A DNA stretch of 64,000 nucleotides from Paenibacillus mucilaginosus 3016 (lineage in GTDB: Bacteria > Bacillota > Bacilli > Paenibacillales > NBRC-103111): the NCBI RefSeq assembly GCF_000250655.1, contig NC_016935.1, positions 3,862,001-3,926,000 of the forward strand. The letters run 5' to 3'. The translations under genes were made by a program, and so were the position numbers. The notes beneath the pieces were generated by a model. That model did no database searches. It was not told where the DNA came from and saw only the letters and a program-made list of their open reading frames with translations. Each line of letters opens with the position of its first letter. Position 1 is the stretch's first letter. Positions 60,225-64,000 of the stretch are shown here, piece by piece.

Positions 60225-60735
60225 GGAGGCATTGCGCTCCCGGCTTGACCGGATCTGCGTCGTCACCCGCACAGGCAGCGGTGCCGATTGGCTTCCGCCC
60301 GATTATTATGCGGCGGAGCGGCAGGGCAGAGCGGTCCGGGTCCCCTGTGCCGACGCGGGCATGGGGATGTCGCATTCCCTCCGGGCGGGCCTGATGGCCG
60401 CCTGTGCGGATTCGGTGCCCGATGCCGTCGTCGTGCTGCTGGCGGACCAGCCTCTGGTCACCGCGGCGATGATCGACCGACTTCTCGCTTCCTTCCGGGA
60501 GCAGCCGAAGCTGGACTACTGTGCGGCGGGCCATGAGGGCATGCCGAAGCCTCCGGTGCTGCTCTCGCGCACCATGTTCGCCTCCGTGGAGAAGCTCGCC
60601 GGAGATCAGGGGGCCCGGGTGCTGCTGTCGGAGCCGCATGTTTTCGGGATGATACAGGATGAACCGGAAGAGCACCGGTTTTATGACGCGGATACGCCGG
60701 AGGATCTCGAGCGCATCCGGTTTTTTTATTCCTAG
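60115..60735 (+). CDS. pucB: MobA-like nucleotidyltransferase (PucB-like, Moco modification)
   Basis: The 206-residue protein starts at GTG 60115 (GAGGAG-rich site upstream). The N-terminus has IYLGAGAGTRMGGSKLSIPLGG, the GxGxxRMGxxK-type nucleotide-binding loop of MobA/MocA enzymes, and CADAGMGMSHSLRAGLMA and VVLLADQPLVTAAMIDRLL as further motifs. It probably forms the cytidine dinucleotide (or related) form of the molybdenum cofactor for the dehydrogenase subunits that follow. B. subtilis pucB is its counterpart. Confidence 0.82.
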   Translation: MKVTGIYLGAGAGTRMGGSKLSIPLGGTGKLGGCALEEALRSRLDRICVVTRTGSGADWLPPDYYAAERQGRAVRVPCADAGMGMSHSLRAGLMAACADSVPDAVVVLLADQPLVTAAMIDRLLASFREQPKLDYCAAGHEGMPKPPVLLSRTMFASVEKLAGDQGARVLLSEPHVFGMIQDEPEEHRFYDADTPEDLERIRFFYS

Positions 60736-61154
60736 GCGAGGCAGGGGCGCACCGGATCAGGGAGGATTTCAATAGGCTGAGAGGTATAGGGAAGGTTTGG
60801 CGAGTACCGCTGTGCACGCGGCACAAAAAAGCGGGGGCCGGTTGGATATCCCGATGAAACTCATGCCAGGTGCATTGACCCGGATCCCCGGCATCCCCTA
60901 TAGTTCTAATCACCCTAACGGGCTGTACGCAGCCCGGTGAATCATAGAATGAAGCAGCGTCCATGTCCTGCGGGGCGTGCCGCAGCGGGAGAAGGAACGG
61001 TCTGAGTACCGGAAACACCGCAGTGGCCCCCGTCTATAGGGGGCTGATCCTGCCGCAGGAACGCGAATCCCTTCTCCCGAGAAGGGATTCGTGCTACCCG
61101 GGCGGGTAAGCCCCGGAGGCAGGGCCGGAAGAAGAACAACAGGAGGGATGCGCA
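60736..61154 (+). promoter_or_regulatory. Structured 419-bp region between pucB and pucC homologues
   Basis: There is no gene. Two strong hairpins are visible: CGGGCTG-TACG-CAGCCCG (60919-60936), enclosed by TCACC/GGTGA (60910-60914/60936-60940), and CGAATCCCTTCT-CCCG-AGAAGGGATTCG (61064-61091), a perfect 12-bp stem. GCAGCGGG and CCGGAAACACC segments may pair as well. I could not match a known riboswitch (purine, Moco, SAM, T-box). A ribosome site AGGAGGG precedes the start at 61155. Confidence 0.5.
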
Positions 61155-62105
61155 GTGAATACAATCCAGGCTGCAGGCGGCTTGCTGCCCGGTCTCTGGC
61201 AGCCGCTGACGGTGGCCGAGGCATGGGAGCTGAAGCGGAATCTGGGCGGAGCGGCGGTGTTCACAGCGGGTGGGACGCTGCTGCGGACCCAGTGGGAGGC
61301 AGGCACGGTTCCCCTGCCGGCGCAGCTGATCTCCCTTGAAGCGGTGGCTGAGCTGCAGGGCATCCGGATCAGCGGAGGACAGATCCTGGCCGGATCGCAG
61401 GTCCGGCTCGAGGCGTGCCGCAGCCAGAAGGTCAGCGGCCTGCTGGCCGCAGCGAGCCGGACCATCGGGGCGCCGTCGATCCGGAGGCTTGCGACCCTCG
61501 GCGGGAATGTGGCATCGGGCATCGGTGATGCGCTGCCGGCGCTGCTGGTGAAGGATGCGGTTCTGCATTGGTACGGGGATGCCGGATACGAGAGCGTCGA
61601 GCTTGCCGAATGGCTTGACGCCCGTGCCGGCGGGGCCGCGGAGGGCCGGCTGCTGACGGGCGTGGAGCTGCAGGCGGACGAAGCGGTGGGCGAGAAGCCG
61701 GACGCCGGGGAACGGGCCGTCGGCTTCTACCGGAAGATCATGAGGCGGGAGGCGTTCGTGCCGTCGCTGGCGGCGGCTGCGCTGACCGCCGTGATCCGGG
61801 AGGACGGAACGCTGCGGGCCGTGCGGGTGGCTGCCGGAGGCGGGTCGTCGGCGGCCCGAAGGCTGAGGGGGACCGAGCAGGAGCTGGAGGGCCGGGGCGT
61901 GGATGCGACGCTGGTCCGGAAACTGCAGACCGGTGTGCAGGAGGAGTGGCCGGCCTTCGCGGACGCTTTCGCTTCGGCGGAGTACCGGCGTCTGGCGGCG
62001 GCCAACGTGCTTGCTGCGGGATTATGGGAGCTGCGGCGCCCGGAGGCGGAGGCAGGGAGGAAGAACGTAGAAGGCGGGAGGGGGACGGCAGATGAAGCTG
62101 GATAA
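61155..62105 (+). CDS. pucC: Xanthine dehydrogenase FAD-binding subunit (PucC-like)
   Basis: The 316-residue protein starts at GTG 61155 (CAGGAGGG 8 nt upstream). FAD-binding motifs are VFTAGGTLLRTQWEAG (about residues 35-50) and RRLATLGGNVASGIGDALPALL (about 110-130), with the CO_deh_flav_C domain at the end (FYRKIMRREAFVPSLAAAAL). It is the flavin subunit of a molybdenum hydroxylase. The stop overlaps the start of the molybdopterin subunit gene by 14 bp, so translation is coupled. Ala/Gly-rich C-terminal tail. Confidence 0.84.
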   Translation: MNTIQAAGGLLPGLWQPLTVAEAWELKRNLGGAAVFTAGGTLLRTQWEAGTVPLPAQLISLEAVAELQGIRISGGQILAGSQVRLEACRSQKVSGLLAAASRTIGAPSIRRLATLGGNVASGIGDALPALLVKDAVLHWYGDAGYESVELAEWLDARAGGAAEGRLLTGVELQADEAVGEKPDAGERAVGFYRKIMRREAFVPSLAAAALTAVIREDGTLRAVRVAAGGGSSAARRLRGTEQELEGRGVDATLVRKLQTGVQEEWPAFADAFASAEYRRLAAANVLAAGLWELRRPEAEAGRKNVEGGRGTADEAG

Positions 62106-64000
62106 AGAAACGGCAGGTGCCCGCTGGCGGGTCCGCCCCGACGGGCCGGATAAGGTGACAGGCCGGCTGGCTTATTTGACGGACCTGCGGATGCCGGGAG
62201 AACTGCACGGCGCCATTCTGCGGAGCGCGCATCCGCACGCCCGGGTCCTGGCGGTCCGCACGGAACGGGCGGAGTCGCTGCCGGGTGTGGGCGCGGTCAT
62301 CACGCACCGGGACGTGCCGGGAATGAACCGGTTCGGGATCGCGATCCCGGATCAGCCGGTTCTGGCCGAGGACCGCGTGCGTTATATCGGCGATGCGCTG
62401 GCGGCTGTGGCCGCCGCAACGCCTGAGCTGGCGCAGGAGGCCCTCTCACTGATCGAGGTGGACTACGAGCCGCTGCCGGTGGTCAGCGACCCGGAAGCCG
62501 CGCTCCAGCCGGGGGCGCCGCAGCTGCATCCGGCAGGCAATCTGCTTCACAGCACGGCCTACAGCCGCGGTAATGCGGAGGAGGCGTTCGCCGCCTGTAC
62601 GCATGTGGTGGAGGAGACCTACTATACGCCTCGCCAGATGCATGCGTATATGGAGACCGAAGGCGGCCTGTTCGTCCCGGGGCCGGATGGCAGCCTGACG
62701 GTGTACGCCCCGACGCAGCACGGCTTCAAGGACCGGATGCAGCTCTCCCGCATTCTCGAGATGCCCGAGCACGACATCCGGGTCGTCTCGTCGCCGATCG
62801 GCGGCTCGTTCGGCGGCAAGGATGAGCTGAACATCCAGCCGTTCGGGGCGCTGCTTGCCCTGAAGAGCGGGCTGCCGGTGCGGCTGCACCAGAGCAGGTG
62901 GGATTCCGTCCGGGCCGGGCTGAAGCGGCATCCGATGAAGATCACGATGCGAACCGGCACCGATGGGGAAGGGCGGCTGCTCGCCCATCGGGTGCGCATC
63001 GTGGCCGACACCGGCGCTTATGCCACGCTGGGTCCGGCGGTGCTGAATTTTGCAACGGAGCATACGATGGGCCCTTACCGGATACCGAACGTGAAGGTGG
63101 AAGGGTATTCCGTGTACACGAATAACGGCATCTCGGGGGAATTCCGCGGCTTCGGCGGCAATCAGGTCATCTTCGCCCTCGAGGGGCAGATGGACCGGCT
63201 GGCGGAGAAGCTCGGGATGGACCCCTGGGCGCTGCGCCGTCTCAACCTGCGGGAGGCGGATGATCTCGGGCCGCTCGCCCAGCGGATCGTCGCTACGGAA
63301 GGGGCCTCGCAGATCTGGTCGGCCATCGAGGAATGCAGCCTCATGCGAAAACGTGAGCTTGCCGGAGAGGCGGCTGCGTACCGTCCGCCCTGGATCCGGC
63401 GCGGCATCGGTGCAGCGATCGCGATGCATGGCTCGGGGCTCGGCTTCGGGCTGCCGGATTTCGGCGGAGGCCGGCTGACCTTGACCGCGGACGGCCGGAT
63501 CGAAGCGGCCTTCGGATACGAGGAGTTCGGCCAGGGGCGTGCTCGCATCGCTGGAGAGTGATGCTCATGGAGCATTTCGGCTGCTCGCCGGCCGACCTGT
63601 CGATGGTCATCGGCGACACGGCGCGCGTGCCGCACAGCGGCTCGTCCACGGCCTCGCGGGCCACGACGATGATGTGGCAGGCGCTGCAGCGGATGAAGCC
63701 CGGCTTCCAGGCGAAGCTGCTCGCGAAGGCGTCCGCCCTCACCGGCGTGGCGGCGGAGTATCTGACGACCGGCCCGGGGGGCATCTGGCTGAAGGCCGAG
63801 CTGCCGGGGGAGTCGCATGAGGCGTCCGCTGCGGGCGGCGCTGAAGCGGCTGCGGCGCTGGACGCGGGGACCGTCAAGGCCGGCGGCCCGCTGCTCAGCT
63901 ATGCGGACCTTGCCGCGCAGTCGCCGCGTCCGATCCGGACGGAGAGCCAGTTTCATTTTCCCACAACGCCGGATGCGGTGATGGGCGGCCACTTCCTCTA
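62092..64000 (+). pseudogene. pucD: Xanthine dehydrogenase molybdopterin-binding subunit (PucD-like), frameshifted, cut by window edge
   Basis: The ATG at 62092 opens a typical large molybdenum subunit: RVRPDGPDKVTGRLAYLTDLRMPGELHGAILRSAHPHARVL, then EETYYTPRQMHAYMETEGGLF, SSPIGGSFGGKDELNIQPFGALLALKSG and EFRGFGGNQVIFALEGQMDRLA (MoCo contacts). At 63536-63561 the expected motif GQGVLASLEVMLMEHFGC is split over three frames: one extra C after GGCCAGGGG and one extra base near 63557. The remaining frame (GCSPADLSMVIGDTARVPHSGSSTASRATTM) runs to the edge. The enzyme would oxidise xanthine or a related purine. The iron-sulfur subunit gene (pucE) is not seen and may lie beyond the edge. Confidence 0.8.

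Noticed and set aside
60736..61154. Purine or molybdenum-cofactor riboswitch
   Set aside because: The conserved purine-aptamer elements (TATA, ATATGG, TCTACC) are absent and the Moco consensus was not found; the stems remain unassigned.
1..64000. tRNA or rRNA genes and prophage
   Set aside because: No tRNA-like cloverleaf, rRNA segment, integrase, terminase or capsid sequence was seen.

Overview
The window looks like a piece of chromosome from a GC-rich, spore-forming Bacillota bacterium of the Paenibacillus type. This is inferred from strong GGAGG-type ribosome binding sites, TTG and GTG starts, stalk-domain and DUF3221 lipoproteins, a CBO0543 membrane protein, a PAS sporulation-type kinase, many AraC regulators beside glycoside hydrolases, and a B. 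subtilis-like puc purine locus. I see no rRNA, tRNA, CRISPR array or prophage.

Layout. 1-4.7 kb: end of a GH35-type beta-galactosidase and two exported stalk-domain proteins. 4.7-11.9 kb: PadR/CPBP protease pair, SstT transporter, a MarR-nitroreductase-monooxygenase unit with a readable promoter and two palindromes, a histidine phosphatase/APH pair and two DinB-like genes (the second frameshifted). 12.0-15.6 kb: a compact four-gene operon (DUF4272, R2K-type ATP-grasp, barstar-like, unknown). 15.6-22.1 kb: a sulfonate-type ABC transporter with an AprA/AsfA-like flavoprotein and a two-cluster ferredoxin, divergent from a regulator that fuses an excisionase-type HTH to a cytoplasmic copy of the transporter's own binding-protein fold. 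22.3-32.4 kb: VOC, AraC, ABM, methyltransferase, GNAT, sugar dehydrogenase/isomerase, AlkD-like and nucleotidyltransferase-like genes. 32.5-39.5 kb: PAS kinase, HxlR and AraC regulators, a methyltransferase and a DUF3221 lipoprotein. 39.6-43 kb: GH31 and GH78 glycosidases.

43.4-46.6 kb is a nested mobile region. Four copies of a 29-nt palindromic repeat, two in each orientation, were split by an IS1182-family and an IS3-family element. Both insertion scars can be read and the ancestral array rebuilt. 46.6-53 kb holds decaying methyltransferase genes, a subtilase, a thioredoxin-like protein, a broken YjbR gene, a large methyltransferase-like protein, and an AT-rich membrane gene lying between two diverged direct repeats. 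53.1-57.2 kb: a GH20 glycosidase and an exported FAD oxidoreductase with an SLH-like tail. 57.3-64 kb: a purine catabolism locus (PucR, XdhC, MobA-like, FAD and molybdopterin subunits), cut by the right edge.

Five genes carry single-base frameshifts (about 11740, 21455, 49855, 58428, 63538-63557). They are either assembly errors or real decay; raw reads would decide.
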